Notes under the pieces: generated by a model
Database searches by the model: none
The model's input: only the letters and a program-made list of their open reading frames with translations
Told to the model about the DNA's origin: nothing
Shown: one piece after another, positions 1 to 10,023 of the stretch
How the letters are laid out: the number at the start of each line of letters is the position of its first letter
How positions within the stretch are numbered: the first letter of the stretch is position 1
DNA from: an uncultured Alphaproteobacteria bacterium
GTDB lineage: Bacteria; Pseudomonadota; Alphaproteobacteria; Methylaequorales; Methylaequoraceae
Reading direction: 5' to 3'
Assembly: GCA_902618535.1 (NCBI GenBank)
Contig: CACNAV010000003.1
Span: forward strand, 62,001-126,000
DNA: 64,000 nt
Program-made: the position numbers and the translations under genes

Positions 1-2
1 TC

Positions 3-608
3 GATAAAAAAATATCAAAAATACAAGTAAATAATCTTAAAAATTTATCACCAAGTGTTATTCTTAATTCTATATATTTAAAAGAGGGAGACTATTTTTG
101 GAAATTCAATCCAAAAAGATTGAAGAAAGATTTTGAAAAAATAAATGAAATTAAATATTACAATTTTTCTCTAAAAAAAAATGGTGTGCTTTACATATCT
201 ATTGTGGAAAAAGAACCCTATATGGTTTGGTCATTTTCTAATAAAAAAAAATTTATCGACGATGAGGGCAATATTTTAAGGTTATTTGGACCTGATAAAA
301 ATCGATTAATACAAATATCCGGATACATAAATAAAAAAAAGTTTTCTTATCTAAATAATGTTTTAAAAAAAAATAATCAATTTAAGTCATCAATTAAAAA
401 TATATATTATTTTGAAAATACAGGTTGGAAAATAATTCTTCACGATAAAACTTGTATAATCTTACCTGAGAAAAAATTAAGCTACGTTTTAAGTTTCTTT
501 GAAAAGAAAATAAAAAGTTCAAAAATATATTATGACTATAAATATTATGATATGAGAGTACTTGAGCGAATTTATGTAAGTAAAAAAAATAAATGTTTAA
601 GTTCTTAA
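3..608 (+). CDS. ftsQ: Cell division protein FtsQ, 5' end outside the window
   Basis: FtsQ is a single-pass inner-membrane divisome protein that links FtsK/FtsA to FtsL, FtsB and FtsW/FtsI. The frame is open from base 3, so the cytoplasmic tail, membrane segment and start codon lie upstream. What remains is the POTRA-type and beta domains: a stretch matching the family pattern 'L..GdyfW.fNp..l' (bases 75-120) is followed by VEKEPYMVW, the usual ExxPxAxW POTRA end. Identification also rests on position: it overlaps ftsA by 16 bp, the standard alphaproteobacterial order. The sequence is lysine- and asparagine-rich and diverged, so the call depends partly on context. An internal TTG at 120 is not the start. 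Confidence 0.85.
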   Translation, partial: DKKISKIQVNNLKNLSPSVILNSIYLKEGDYFWKFNPKRLKKDFEKINEIKYYNFSLKKNGVLYISIVEKEPYMVWSFSNKKKFIDDEGNILRLFGPDKNRLIQISGYINKKKFSYLNNVLKKNNQFKSSIKNIYYFENTGWKIILHDKTCIILPEKKLSYVLSFFEKKIKSSKIYYDYKYYDMRVLERIYVSKKNKCLSS

Positions 609-1807
609 AAAATAATAAGCAATATATAGTTATTGACGCTGGTTCTCATAAAATAGCAGCAATTGCCTTTCAGATCTTTGACAACAAACCATTCATTAAT
701 CAAATTGAACATCATAAAAGTAAAGGTATCAAAAACAACCATCTAACTGACATCAATGCTTTTTCTTCTGTAGTAAAATTATTAATCAAAAAAATTAGTA
801 ATAAGAAAATGAGAAAAGAGTTTTTTTGTAACATTACAGATCCAAATTTATTAGTTAAAAAGAAAAGAACAGATATTAACTCAGGCAAACTTGGAATTTC
901 AAAGAAAGAGGTTAGAAAAATTTATATAAAAAGTCTAAACGAGGCAGTTGAAAAAAATAAATATTTAATTCACTCTAATCCTAATAACTTTATTCTTGAT
1001 GAAAAAACTCTTACCAACAACCCCTTTGGAAAAAAATGCAATAAATTAAGCCTATTAAGCTTCAATATTTTTGTGAATGATTTTTACATTAAAAATTTAG
1101 GTTCATCTTTTGAAAAAAATAAAATCAATATTAAAAAGTTTTTTGAATCTGGTATTGCTTCGTCAATGTCTACACTGACTGAAGAAGAAAAAAATAATGG
1201 AGTTGTTTGTATTGATATTGGAGGTAATACTACGAAGATTGTAGTATATTTGGAAAATAACATAATTTTTGTTGAAAATCTTGCTTTAGCTGGAAATAAC
1301 GTAACTACAGATCTTAGTCATGGACTTCAAATTTGCGAAGAAACAGCAGAATTGACTAAAATTATGTATGGTTCTGTTGTCTCGCCCTTTAATGAAAGTA
1401 TAGAAATTAACCTGGATTCAAGGAAAAAAAAAATAGTTAACAAAAATCTTATTTATGGAGTTATTAAGCCTCGATATGATGAAATTCTAGAAATTGTAAG
1501 AGACAAAGTTTTTGATAACATAAACACAAGAATTGCCATTAAATCTATAGTGTTGACTGGAGGTGCAAGCAAGATTTTTGGGATTAAGAACATTTGTGAA
1601 AGTATCTTTAACAGAAAAACACGTGTAATTAAAAGTATTTCTGAGTACAATTCTTTTATTGACAGACCAGAATTTAGTACCTCTTTTGGAATGATAAAAT
1701 TAGTAAAACAATTTCATCTAAACAATCAAATGCCAAAATTTTCAAATAATAAATTAACTAAAATGATTGATAAAATTGATAATTGGATTGAAGAAAGTTA
1801 TGCCTAG
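593..1807 (+). CDS. ftsA: Cell division protein FtsA
   Basis: Actin-like ATPase that tethers FtsZ filaments to the inner membrane and recruits the divisome. The actin-fold signatures are visible: phosphate-1 IVIDAGSHK (residues 12-20), phosphate-2 VVCIDIGGNTTK (from about 204) and the adenosine motif VLTGGASKIFG (from about 320). The last 20 residues form a plausible amphipathic membrane-targeting helix (DKIDNWIEE). At 404 residues it is slightly short for the family. It starts inside ftsQ (16-bp overlap), which suggests translational coupling. The expected partner ftsZ does not follow; only 63 bp separate it from lpxC. Confidence 0.95.
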   Translation: MFKFLKNNKQYIVIDAGSHKIAAIAFQIFDNKPFINQIEHHKSKGIKNNHLTDINAFSSVVKLLIKKISNKKMRKEFFCNITDPNLLVKKKRTDINSGKLGISKKEVRKIYIKSLNEAVEKNKYLIHSNPNNFILDEKTLTNNPFGKKCNKLSLLSFNIFVNDFYIKNLGSSFEKNKINIKKFFESGIASSMSTLTEEEKNNGVVCIDIGGNTTKIVVYLENNIIFVENLALAGNNVTTDLSHGLQICEETAELTKIMYGSVVSPFNESIEINLDSRKKKIVNKNLIYGVIKPRYDEILEIVRDKVFDNINTRIAIKSIVLTGGASKIFGIKNICESIFNRKTRVIKSISEYNSFIDRPEFSTSFGMIKLVKQFHLNNQMPKFSNNKLTKMIDKIDNWIEESYA

Positions 1808-1870
1808 ATTTGAAACAAAATGAAACTTTTTGTGAATTGTCTAAAATAAGTTATTTTTTATAGTTAATAT

Positions 1871-2806
1871 ATGTTAAGTTCCAACTTAAAAGCTAGCCAA
1901 AGTTTAGCTACGCATATTAGCAGTCTTCCCAAGTTTTTAGTTGCAAAAAAACAGAGAACTATTAATGAAGAGATTTCTTTTTCAGGTATTGGATTACATA
2001 CCGGAAATAATGTTTCAATGAGATTAAAACCGGCACCAATTAATACTGGTTATGTTTTCAGGGTTATTAAACCCAATAGTAAGATATTAAAAATTAAGGC
2101 AGATTTTCGAAATGTAAAATCAACTCAACTTTGCACCCTTTTGTCCGACAAAGAAGGGAATACAATATCAACAGTTGAGCATATATTGTCAGCTTGTTAT
2201 GGCTTAGAAATTGATAACATTTTTATCGATTTAGACAGCAATGAGATTCCAGTTTGTGATGGCTCTTCTTATGAATTCGTAAGAAAGTTAGAAAACTCTG
2301 GTATTAATGAACAATCAGAGTTTAAAAAATTTATTAGAATAAAGAATGTTATTGAAGTCAAAGACGGTTGCAAAATTGCAAGAGTTTCCCCTTTTGATGA
2401 GACTATGATTTCATGTGAAATAAATTATGATCATAAATTAATAGGTAAACAATCAATTTCTTTAATTTTAACCCCTGATATTTACAGATCACAAATATGC
2501 AATGCGCGAACTTTTGGCTTTTTAAAGGATGTTGAAAAATTAAGAACTATGAAATTAGCCTTAGGAGGTAGTCTTGAAAACGCTATTGTTTTGGATGATA
2601 AAAAAATACTTAACAGTGATGGGCTTAGATTTTCTGACGAGTTTGTGAGACACAAAGTATTAGACTTTATTGGAGATATATCACTATCAGGTTTCAAAAT
2701 GCTCGGCTCTTTTTATACTTCACACAGCGGTCATAGTTTAAACATTTCACTTCTTAATAAGATTTTTGAGTCAGAAAAAAATTGGGAATTAGTTTGTTCT
2801 AACTAA
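1871..2806 (+). CDS. lpxC: UDP-3-O-acyl-N-acetylglucosamine deacetylase LpxC
   Basis: Zn2+-dependent enzyme of the first committed step of lipid A synthesis, in the cytoplasm. The zinc site is visible: H104 in VEHILSACYG, and H261 and D265 in RHKVLDF. The catalytic SGH triplet ends at H288. The family normally begins at the KQRTI segment, here residue 28; about 26 extra residues precede it, and no in-frame ATG, GTG or TTG occurs nearer to it, so the ATG at 1871 is the only ordinary start. It follows ftsA directly where ftsZ normally intervenes. Its presence shows that this lineage makes lipid A, together with hldD and mlaAC in the same window. Confidence 0.95.
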   Translation: MLSSNLKASQSLATHISSLPKFLVAKKQRTINEEISFSGIGLHTGNNVSMRLKPAPINTGYVFRVIKPNSKILKIKADFRNVKSTQLCTLLSDKEGNTISTVEHILSACYGLEIDNIFIDLDSNEIPVCDGSSYEFVRKLENSGINEQSEFKKFIRIKNVIEVKDGCKIARVSPFDETMISCEINYDHKLIGKQSISLILTPDIYRSQICNARTFGFLKDVEKLRTMKLALGGSLENAIVLDDKKILNSDGLRFSDEFVRHKVLDFIGDISLSGFKMLGSFYTSHSGHSLNISLLNKIFESEKNWELVCSN

Positions 2807-2856
2807 TTTTAAAATAAAACTTTCAAAAAAATAAAATAATATTAATAATATTGAAC

Positions 2857-3678
2857 ATGCTAAGGCTTTTATTAGTGTTTTCATTACTTTTGACAATGTT
2901 TTCTTGCTCATCAACAAGTAAAACTAGTGTAAACGCAGGAAATATTAAAAGTGACATTGCACTTTACAAAGAAGGAATGAAATATCTGAAAGCAAAAGAT
3001 TTTGAAAATGCAGTTGAGGTTTTTACCGAACTAGAGATCGTACACCCATACTCTAATTTTTCCTCTAAAAGTCAGCTAATGTCAGGATTTGCCCAGTACA
3101 TGTCAAATGAATATGAAGAAGCTATTCTTACTCTTACAAAATTTATAGAACTTAATCCTGACCATGAATCTATTCCTTACGCTATGTATCTTAAAGCTTA
3201 TTCGTATTATGAAAGAAAGCCAGCAGTAAACTTTGATCAGAGAACATCAGAAAAAGCAATTGAAGAATTCAAAGAGTTAATCAATAAATTTCCTAAATCG
3301 AAATATTCAAAAAAAGCTAGGCTTCATCTAAATAATCTTAATAATCATCTAGCTGCAAGAGAGATAGAAATAGCGAAATTCTACCAATCACAAGGTTTTT
3401 ATTTAGCTGGAGTAAAGAGGTATAAAAAAGTTGTTTTAGATTTTAAAAAAAGCACACATATACCAGAGGCGATTTTTAGACTAATTGAATGTTATACCTC
3501 TTTAGGGTTGAGTAAACAGGCAATTTATCTATATAAAATTCTTGAATATAACTTTAAGAAAACTGAATGGGTTGAAGAAGCAAAAAGGCTGGTTTTAAAA
3601 AATGCAAATTTTATAAAGTTTAAAAAGGAAGAACTTGACCTTAAAAAGCTCAAAGCTGAAGATTTTGATTTAATGTAA
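2857..3678 (+). CDS. bamD: Outer-membrane assembly lipoprotein BamD (ComL)
   Basis: Essential lipoprotein of the BAM complex that inserts beta-barrel proteins into the outer membrane. The ATG at 2857 gives a clean lipoprotein signal peptide with the acylated cysteine at residue 17 (TMFSC); an upstream TTG at 2851 adds only two residues. The rest is made of TPR-like helices rich in alternating Y, A and L (for example YKEGMKYLKAKDFENAVEVF), as in the family, and the length of 274 residues is typical. It sits between lpxC and recN, the conserved alphaproteobacterial position (comL-recN). The stop codon is one base upstream of the recN start. Confidence 0.93.
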   Translation: MLRLLLVFSLLLTMFSCSSTSKTSVNAGNIKSDIALYKEGMKYLKAKDFENAVEVFTELEIVHPYSNFSSKSQLMSGFAQYMSNEYEEAILTLTKFIELNPDHESIPYAMYLKAYSYYERKPAVNFDQRTSEKAIEEFKELINKFPKSKYSKKARLHLNNLNNHLAAREIEIAKFYQSQGFYLAGVKRYKKVVLDFKKSTHIPEAIFRLIECYTSLGLSKQAIYLYKILEYNFKKTEWVEEAKRLVLKNANFIKFKKEELDLKKLKAEDFDLM

Positions 3679-3679
3679 A

Positions 3680-5332
3680 ATGATAAAATTGTTGTCAATA
3701 AGAAATTTGTTATTGATTGATAAGATTGATTTGTCATTAGATAAAGGTTTATGTGTTTTAACAGGGGAAACTGGCGCAGGTAAATCAATGATATTAGATT
3801 CACTAAATTTAATAACTGGAGAAAGAGCAAAATCTGGATTGAGACCTGAGCATGGAAAAATTTTAAGTATTTCAGCATTAGTAGATGTTGATGACTTCAT
3901 ATTTGTAAAAAGTAAGCTGGACGAATTAGGAATCAATTACGACAATGAAATAATTGTAAAAAGAACTATTTCAGATGATGGTAGAAGTAAATGTTTTATA
4001 AATGAAAACCTAGTAACATCTGGTACATTAAAACTTTTATTTAGTGATATAATTGAGATTCATAGCCAATTTTCTGAACAAGGACTTCTCGACACTAGTA
4101 CCCACATTAACATTTTAGATGACTTCAGCGACAACATAAATAATTTACAAAAATTAAATAAACTATGGAAAAATTTAACTGATGCAAAAAAAGAATTTGA
4201 AAATTTAAATGAAGAAAAACAAAATCAACAAAAAGTTAAAGAAAATATAAAATATGATCTTGATGAACTTAAAAACTTAAATCCTATTGTTAACGAATTT
4301 CAAGATTTACTAAATAAAAAAATAGTTTTGCAAAACTCTGCGAAGATTACAGAAACCTTAAATTCTGTAACAGAAAGTTTTTATTCTGAAAACCCACCAG
4401 GAATAGAGGCTTTGTTTTCAAAAGTTTTAAACTCACTTAAAGGTATTGAACATTTATTGGACAATGACTCTAAAAAAGATATAGAGAATCTAAATTCAAT
4501 CTTTTTAGAAACAAAAGAAGTTTCCAATAATATTAATAATTTAATGAACCAGGACTTCAATATTAATAAATTAGATGAAATTGAAGATAGAATACAACTC
4601 TACAAAAAAATAGCTAAAAAACACAACTGTAAAGAGGATGATTTGGTAAGTTTTACTGAAAAGTTAAATTCAAAATTAGATAAAGTAACAAACTTTGATG
4701 AAATATTAATTGAAAAAGAACAATACTTTAAAGAAATAAAAGAAAATTACCTTCAAATGTCAGAAGAAATTTCACAATCTAGAAAAAATAGTGCAAAAAA
4801 ACTAGACGAAGATATTAACAAAGAATTACCAGCACTAAAACTTGAAAATGCAAAATTTCAAACCTTCATTGAGCATTCTGAGCCAAATAAATCTGGAATT
4901 GATAAAGTTACATTTAAAATACAAACTAACCCAAAATCTGAGATGGATTTAATTAAGAATATTTCTTCTGGTGGAGAATTATGTAGATTTGCTCTTGCTA
5001 TTAAAGTTATTGCACAAAAGAAAAATCAAACAGTTATGGTTTTTGATGAGGTTGATAGTGGTATTGGTGGGGCTGTATCATCTGCTGTTGGTGAAAGATT
5101 AAAAAAATTAGGTGGATCAAGACAGGTTATCGTTGTCACCCATTCACCTCAAGTAGCAGCATATGGTAACAACCATTTTGTTGTGAAAAAAGTTAATCAT
5201 AACAAAGATACAAAAATTAATGTGATTAAAATTAACCTAGACGAAAAGATTAAAGAAGTTGCCAGAATGCTTTCTGGGAAAGTAATAACACAAGAAGCAA
5301 TAAAAGCAGCAAAAAAACTAATTGAAAATTAA
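3680..5332 (+). CDS. recN: DNA repair protein RecN
   Basis: SMC-like ATPase that acts early in double-strand-break repair with RecA. Walker A GETGAGKS is at residues 29-36; the middle is long coiled coil (about 150-390); the ABC signature SSGGE is at 429-433, followed by Walker B VMVFDEVDSGIGG and an H-loop VVTHSPQVAA. The length of 550 residues is normal. It begins one base after the bamD stop. The usual downstream ligA is absent; the 3' end runs tail-to-tail into pepP with a 4-bp overlap. Confidence 0.96.
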   Translation: MIKLLSIRNLLLIDKIDLSLDKGLCVLTGETGAGKSMILDSLNLITGERAKSGLRPEHGKILSISALVDVDDFIFVKSKLDELGINYDNEIIVKRTISDDGRSKCFINENLVTSGTLKLLFSDIIEIHSQFSEQGLLDTSTHINILDDFSDNINNLQKLNKLWKNLTDAKKEFENLNEEKQNQQKVKENIKYDLDELKNLNPIVNEFQDLLNKKIVLQNSAKITETLNSVTESFYSENPPGIEALFSKVLNSLKGIEHLLDNDSKKDIENLNSIFLETKEVSNNINNLMNQDFNINKLDEIEDRIQLYKKIAKKHNCKEDDLVSFTEKLNSKLDKVTNFDEILIEKEQYFKEIKENYLQMSEEISQSRKNSAKKLDEDINKELPALKLENAKFQTFIEHSEPNKSGIDKVTFKIQTNPKSEMDLIKNISSGGELCRFALAIKVIAQKKNQTVMVFDEVDSGIGGAVSSAVGERLKKLGGSRQVIVVTHSPQVAAYGNNHFVVKKVNHNKDTKINVIKINLDEKIKEVARMLSGKVITQEAIKAAKKLIEN

Positions 5333-7062
5333 TTATTTATTTGAATCTTTTTCTTTAACCACTCACTATGTTTTTTATCAAGTAAATTTGAAACTTTTGT
5401 ATAGACCTTATTATGATATTGACGAAGCCAATCTTTTTGAGCACTATTTAGTAAGTTGAAACTAATTAATTTCAACTCATATGGAAACAATGATAACGTC
5501 TCAAATTCAAAGTAATTATTAAATAACGACTTTTTTACTAAAACTAAATTCTCAATTCTAATACCAAAGGATTTATTTTTATAAAAACCAGGTTCATTAG
5601 AAATTATCATTCCAGGCTTCAAAGAAACATTATTGGTATTTTTAGATATAGATTGTGGACCCTCATGTACCCCTAAGAAACTTCCAACACCATGACCAGT
5701 TCCATGATTATAGTCTAACCCATCATTCCATAAGTTAAACCTTGCAATGGAGTCCAGTTGATAACCTTTTGTCCCAGCAGGAAACTTTAACATAGAAATA
5801 TTCAAGTGTCCCAATAAGACTTTAGTATAAATTAATTTTAATGTCTCTGGTGGCTTGTCGCCTAGATAGATTGTTCTGGTAATATCAGTTGTTCCTCCAT
5901 AATACTGACCACCGGAATCACATAAATAAAGCTCACCGTGTTTTAAGACTGAGCTGTTCTTGTTCGGCTTATAATGTATTATTGACCCATTAGCTCCTGT
6001 AGCCGATATAGTGGGAAAGCTTGGGGAAAAAAAATTAGTGTTTTCTTTTCTAAATTTTTCTAGTTTTTCTGAAGCTTCAAATTCAGTTATTTTATTTTTT
6101 TTATAATTTTCTTCTAACCAATAATAAAATTTGACTAAAGCAATCCCATCATAAAGGTGGGCAGACTTAGATTGAGAAATTTCAATTTTATTTTTTTGAG
6201 ACTTTAAAATTTTACATGGATCATCTTTAAAAAATAATTTATTACCTCCTAGAGTTTTGTAGAAAAAATAGGAAAGTTGATTATCAACTTGCACATTTTT
6301 TTTTTTAAATCTTTTAAGCCTTTGATCAAATAAAGATATATCGTGTATTTTTAAATTTTTATAGGTTAATACAAAATCTTTAGGTATTTTTTTTTTGTTA
6401 ACATAAAACTCAATTTCTTTTTTTGTAATTATAGCTCTGCAAAAAACTAAAGGAGTATTTTCTAGATCATACCCTCTAATATTTAATAACCAACATACGG
6501 ATTCTGGGGATGTAACAACCAAAATATTATTATCGACTGGCCTTATTTTCTTAAGCTTTTCTCCAAAAGCTTCACCACAATTTTTTTTTTCTAAAATGAA
6601 AAATTTTTTTTTTTGTTCTATTGGTCTTTCCAACCAAATACAATCAATCAAATTTTTTTTATCATGAATAAGTTTACTATTTGATTGTTGAAGACTTTTT
6701 GAAATTTCAATGATAAGGTTTTTTGAGAAACATTTAGTGTCAACAAGCACACTTTTATTTTTAAGACCAGCAAAAAACTTAATTAAATTTTCTTTATTTA
6801 AATCGAAAATTTTAAAATTCTTTGGAAGTTCTTTGTTGGCTTGTTGCAAATATCTTCCATCAGTAAAAAAAAAATTTTTTTTTTCAGATACTAATGCGTA
6901 TCCATTAGACCCAGAAAAGTTTGTAAGCCATTTTAGTCTCATATTATAATCTGGAACATATTCATTCAAAAACTCGTCACTGGTTGAAACAAAATAATAA
7001 TCAGTTTTCTTTTTCTTTAAAAAAGAATATAAAGTTTTAAGATTGTTTTTAATTAATTGCAT
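5329..7062 (-). CDS. pepP: Xaa-Pro aminopeptidase (M24 family, PepP-like)
   Basis: Cytosolic metallopeptidase that releases an N-terminal residue preceding proline. Two creatinase-like N-terminal domains (about 1-300) precede the pita-bread catalytic domain. All five dinuclear-metal ligands can be placed: D382 and D393 (CDSGGQYYGGTTD), H457 (TGHGVG), E490 (NEPGFY) and E504 (IRIEN). The C-terminal ~60 residues match the M24 C-terminal extension of the long eukaryote-like form common in alphaproteobacteria. It is the last gene of the metF-metH-uvrD-prmA-pepP run and overlaps prmA by 14 bp. The N-terminal half contains many poly-lysine runs encoded by A homopolymers. Confidence 0.93.
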   Translation of the reverse strand: MQLIKNNLKTLYSFLKKKKTDYYFVSTSDEFLNEYVPDYNMRLKWLTNFSGSNGYALVSEKKNFFFTDGRYLQQANKELPKNFKIFDLNKENLIKFFAGLKNKSVLVDTKCFSKNLIIEISKSLQQSNSKLIHDKKNLIDCIWLERPIEQKKKFFILEKKNCGEAFGEKLKKIRPVDNNILVVTSPESVCWLLNIRGYDLENTPLVFCRAIITKKEIEFYVNKKKIPKDFVLTYKNLKIHDISLFDQRLKRFKKKNVQVDNQLSYFFYKTLGGNKLFFKDDPCKILKSQKNKIEISQSKSAHLYDGIALVKFYYWLEENYKKNKITEFEASEKLEKFRKENTNFFSPSFPTISATGANGSIIHYKPNKNSSVLKHGELYLCDSGGQYYGGTTDITRTIYLGDKPPETLKLIYTKVLLGHLNISMLKFPAGTKGYQLDSIARFNLWNDGLDYNHGTGHGVGSFLGVHEGPQSISKNTNNVSLKPGMIISNEPGFYKNKSFGIRIENLVLVKKSLFNNYFEFETLSLFPYELKLISFNLLNSAQKDWLRQYHNKVYTKVSNLLDKKHSEWLKKKIQINN

Positions 7063-7876
7063 ATTTTTTAAAAATTAAAGATACCCAACTTTTTATATGT
7101 ATACTTTCTACTAATTTTAAATTAAATTTACTATAACAATTTACAATATCGTTCTTTTGGCTGTAAAGTATTCCTGATACAATTAAGATCCCACCACTTT
7201 CAAGATGTTTTTTAAAATCCTTAGCAAGTTTTTTTAATGGGAGTAAAAGTATATTGGATACTATTAAGGTAAATTTTTTCTTTTTAAGATAATTATTATT
7301 TAGACCATTGCATCTGTAAAATCTAAAATTAGAAATTGAGTTCAATTTTATATTTCTGTAAAAGCAACTTTGTGATTCTAAATCAACATCTGTTGCATGG
7401 ATTTTTTTGTTGGACAATTTATAAATAACAAAACTTAAAATTCCTGTACCAGTCCCTACATCTAAAAAACTTAATTTTTTAAATTTACCTTTCATAAATA
7501 TTTTTTCAAGGTTACGTATCACTAAAAACGTACTTGGATGTGAACCTGAACCAAAAGCTGTGCTAGAAGGAATAAAAATGTTTATTTTTGATGTTTCTTT
7601 TTTAAAATTTGAAATTTCAAATTTTTTTGTTGTAGTACTGAAAGATTGATTTTTAGTATAGTAAAGTAAACTTTTTTTTTTCAATTTTTCAACTTTTACA
7701 ATCTTTAGTCCAAGCAATCTAGAAATAAAAAAATGATCCTTGACCAAATCATTTGTGAAAATTTCAACATCCCAATTTCTTTTATTTTTGTAAAAAGTTA
7801 AATTGTCAAATAGATTTTTTAATTTTAGTTTTCTGAATCTTTTATCTGAAACATTTATTAAAATCTTAAAAAACAT
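7049..7876 (-). CDS. prmA: Ribosomal protein L11 methyltransferase PrmA
   Basis: SAM-dependent methyltransferase that trimethylates ribosomal protein L11. The SAM-binding motif I is FLDVGTGTGILSF (D139 in it), and motif IV is the PrmA-type VSNILLLPL. An upstream GSGSHPST stretch matches the family's FGTG.H.TT segment. The N-terminal substrate-recognition domain is diverged. The start codon overlaps the uvrD stop by one base and its 3' end overlaps pepP by 14 bp, so it is translationally coupled inside the operon. Other 50 kDa-class methyltransferases are less likely because of the NI-L motif and the length (275). Confidence 0.88.
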   Translation of the reverse strand: MFFKILINVSDKRFRKLKLKNLFDNLTFYKNKRNWDVEIFTNDLVKDHFFISRLLGLKIVKVEKLKKKSLLYYTKNQSFSTTTKKFEISNFKKETSKINIFIPSSTAFGSGSHPSTFLVIRNLEKIFMKGKFKKLSFLDVGTGTGILSFVIYKLSNKKIHATDVDLESQSCFYRNIKLNSISNFRFYRCNGLNNNYLKKKKFTLIVSNILLLPLKKLAKDFKKHLESGGILIVSGILYSQKNDIVNCYSKFNLKLVESIHIKSWVSLIFKKYAIN

Positions 7877-10023
7877 TACTGTTTTTTAACGAAGTCTGAA
7901 AAGATACTTATTATTTCTTCAAATTTTTTAAACTTAACTTGAAGTTTTTTTCCATTTATTCCTAAAACCTTTCCCTCTCCAAAATCATCATGTTTAACTA
8001 AAGTACCTACTGAGAATTCACTACTTTTAATGTGGTCAATTTTATTTATTCTTTTTTCATTTAAAGATTGATTAAGCTTTAATTCACAATTTTTTTTTGG
8101 TAATTCTGATAAAAACCTTGAAGGAATAGATCGATAAACATTGTAATTATATTGTTTTCTAAAGTTAACAAATGAAATACTGAGTTTTTTTCTTGCTCTT
8201 GTAATTCCTACATATGCCAGTCTTCTTTCTTCCTCTAAACCTTTGTTACCATTTTCATCAAGGCTTCTTTGATTTGGGAATATTCCTTCTTCCCACCCAG
8301 GTAAAAAAACATAATCAAATTCTAAACCTTTAGCACTATGCAAGGTCATAATTGAAATTTTTTCTGTTCCTTCGCGTTCATTCGATACATCTGTTAACAA
8401 ACTAACTTCATCAAGAAATTCATTTAATGTACTCCTACTTCTTATATCAACAACTAGTTTTTTTAAATTTTCCAATCTTCCCTCTGATTCAATAGTTTTT
8501 TCATTTTTAAGCATATCTGTATAACCAATATCATCTAACAATGCACCGGCAACTTCAAAATGATCTTTGTTTTTTAGCATTTCTTTATGCTTATCTAATA
8601 CTTTTAAAAACATTGTTATATTATCACGCGGACCTTTTGATAAAGTTTCTGTTTCTAAATATTTTCTAAGAGAATCAAGTAAGGATAAATTATTTTTTTT
8701 CGCGAAGTCATTTAACTTTCTTAAAAAAACTGAACCTAAGCCTCTCTTTGGTATGTTTATTATTCTTTCAAAAGATAAATTATCGTCACTTTTTATTAAC
8801 AATCTAAAAAAGGCAAGGGCATCTTTAATTTCTGCTCTTTCATAAAACCTTAATCCTCCAACAACTTTATATTTAATATTTTCTCTAATAAATCTATCTT
8901 CCAAGTCTTTAAACTGAAAACTAGCTCTTGTAAGAATGGCCATCTTAGATAATTTAATGCCGACATTCTGTAAATTGACTATTTTTTCAGAAACAAAAAA
9001 AGCTTCCATTTCGTCATTTTCAAGATTTATTACTTCAACTGGTTCTCCTGTAGAATCGGTGGTCCATAATTTTTTACCAATTCTTTCTTTATTCTCTGAA
9101 ATAAGACTTGAGGCTGCATCTAAAATGTTTCCAGTTGATCTATAATTTTGTTCTAATCTAATTATTTGAGCACCTTTAAAATCATTTTCAAAATTTAAAA
9201 TATTTTTTAGTTGGGCACCTCTCCAACCATAGATTGATTGATCTTCATCACCTACACAACAAATATTTTTTCTTTCACTTGATAGTAATCTGAGTAACAT
9301 GTATTGAGCAGCATTTGTATCTTGATATTCATCGACAAGAATATACTTAAACTTTTTATTGTAAAAGTCTGAGATTTCAGAATTCTGTCTTAATATCTTT
9401 AATGGTAGCAAGATAAGATCACCAAAATCAACTGAGTTGTAGGTTTTAAGTCTCTGCTGGTATAATTTATAAACTTTGCTGAGCTTACCTTTTGTCTTAT
9501 GCTCAAATTCGTGATTTGTAATTTCATCATATGATAAACCATAATTTTTCATTTGATCAATCATGTAGAGAAAACTCTTTGGAACAAAAATCTTTGGGTC
9601 GAGGTCTAAAAATGAAATTACCTGCTTAATCAATCTTAGTTGATCCTCTGTATCTAAAATTGTAAAGTCATTTTTTATTTCCATTAAACTAGAGTGCTTT
9701 CTTAAAAACTTAGCTCCAATGGAGTGAAAAGTTCCAATTGACATTCCTTCAACCGGCTGTTTTAAAATTTTTTCAACTCTGGATTTCATTTCAAACGCTG
9801 CTTTATTTGTAAATGTAACACAAAGAATGTTTGAAATGCTGGCTTTTCTTGAATGAATGATATTTGCTAATCTTGTAGTCAGAACTTTTGTTTTCCCAGT
9901 TCCAGCGCCTGATAGAACTAACAGGGGGCCATCCATATTCATTACAGCTTTTTTTTGTTCAGAATTTAAACCAGAAATAAAATCTGGTTCAGGAATAATT
10001 AATTTTTCTTCAACCAGACTCAT
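7876..10023 (-). CDS. uvrD: ATP-dependent DNA helicase, UvrD/PcrA type
   Basis: Superfamily 1A 3'-5' helicase used in nucleotide-excision and mismatch repair. Motifs in order: Walker A GAGTGKT (39-45), Ia FTNKAA, motif II DEYQDTN (231-237), motif [15 protein letters not shown] (258-269), motif IV EQNYRS, motif [15 protein letters not shown] and motif [10 protein letters not shown]. The C-terminal tail ends in a small Tudor-like segment ([14 protein letters not shown]...) typical of PcrA/UvrD. 715 residues is normal. It overlaps the upstream metH gene by 4 bp (ATGA) and prmA by 1 bp. uvrB and uvrC are also in this window but in separate transcription units. Confidence 0.96.
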   Translation of the reverse strand: MSLVEEKLIIPEPDFISGLNSEQKKAVMNMDGPLLVLSGAGTGKTKVLTTRLANIIHSRKASISNILCVTFTNKAAFEMKSRVEKILKQPVEGMSIGTFHSIGAKFLRKHSSLMEIKNDFTILDTEDQLRLIKQVISFLDLDPKIFVPKSFLYMIDQMKNYGLSYDEITNHEFEHKTKGKLSKVYKLYQQRLKTYNSVDFGDLILLPLKILRQNSEISDFYNKKFKYILVDEYQDTNAAQYMLLRLLSSERKNICCVGDEDQSIYGWRGAQLKNILNFENDFKGAQIIRLEQNYRSTGNILDAASSLISENKERIGKKLWTTDSTGEPVEVINLENDEMEAFFVSEKIVNLQNVGIKLSKMAILTRASFQFKDLEDRFIRENIKYKVVGGLRFYERAEIKDALAFFRLLIKSDDNLSFERIINIPKRGLGSVFLRKLNDFAKKNNLSLLDSLRKYLETETLSKGPRDNITMFLKVLDKHKEMLKNKDHFEVAGALLDDIGYTDMLKNEKTIESEGRLENLKKLVVDIRSRSTLNEFLDEVSLLTDVSNEREGTEKISIMTLHSAKGLEFDYVFLPGWEEGIFPNQRSLDENGNKGLEEERRLAYVGITRARKKLSISFVNFRKQYNYNVYRSIPSRFLSELPKKNCELKLNQSLNEKRINKIDHIKSSEFSVGTLVKHDDFGEGKVLGINGKKLQVKFKKFEEIISIFSDFVKKQ

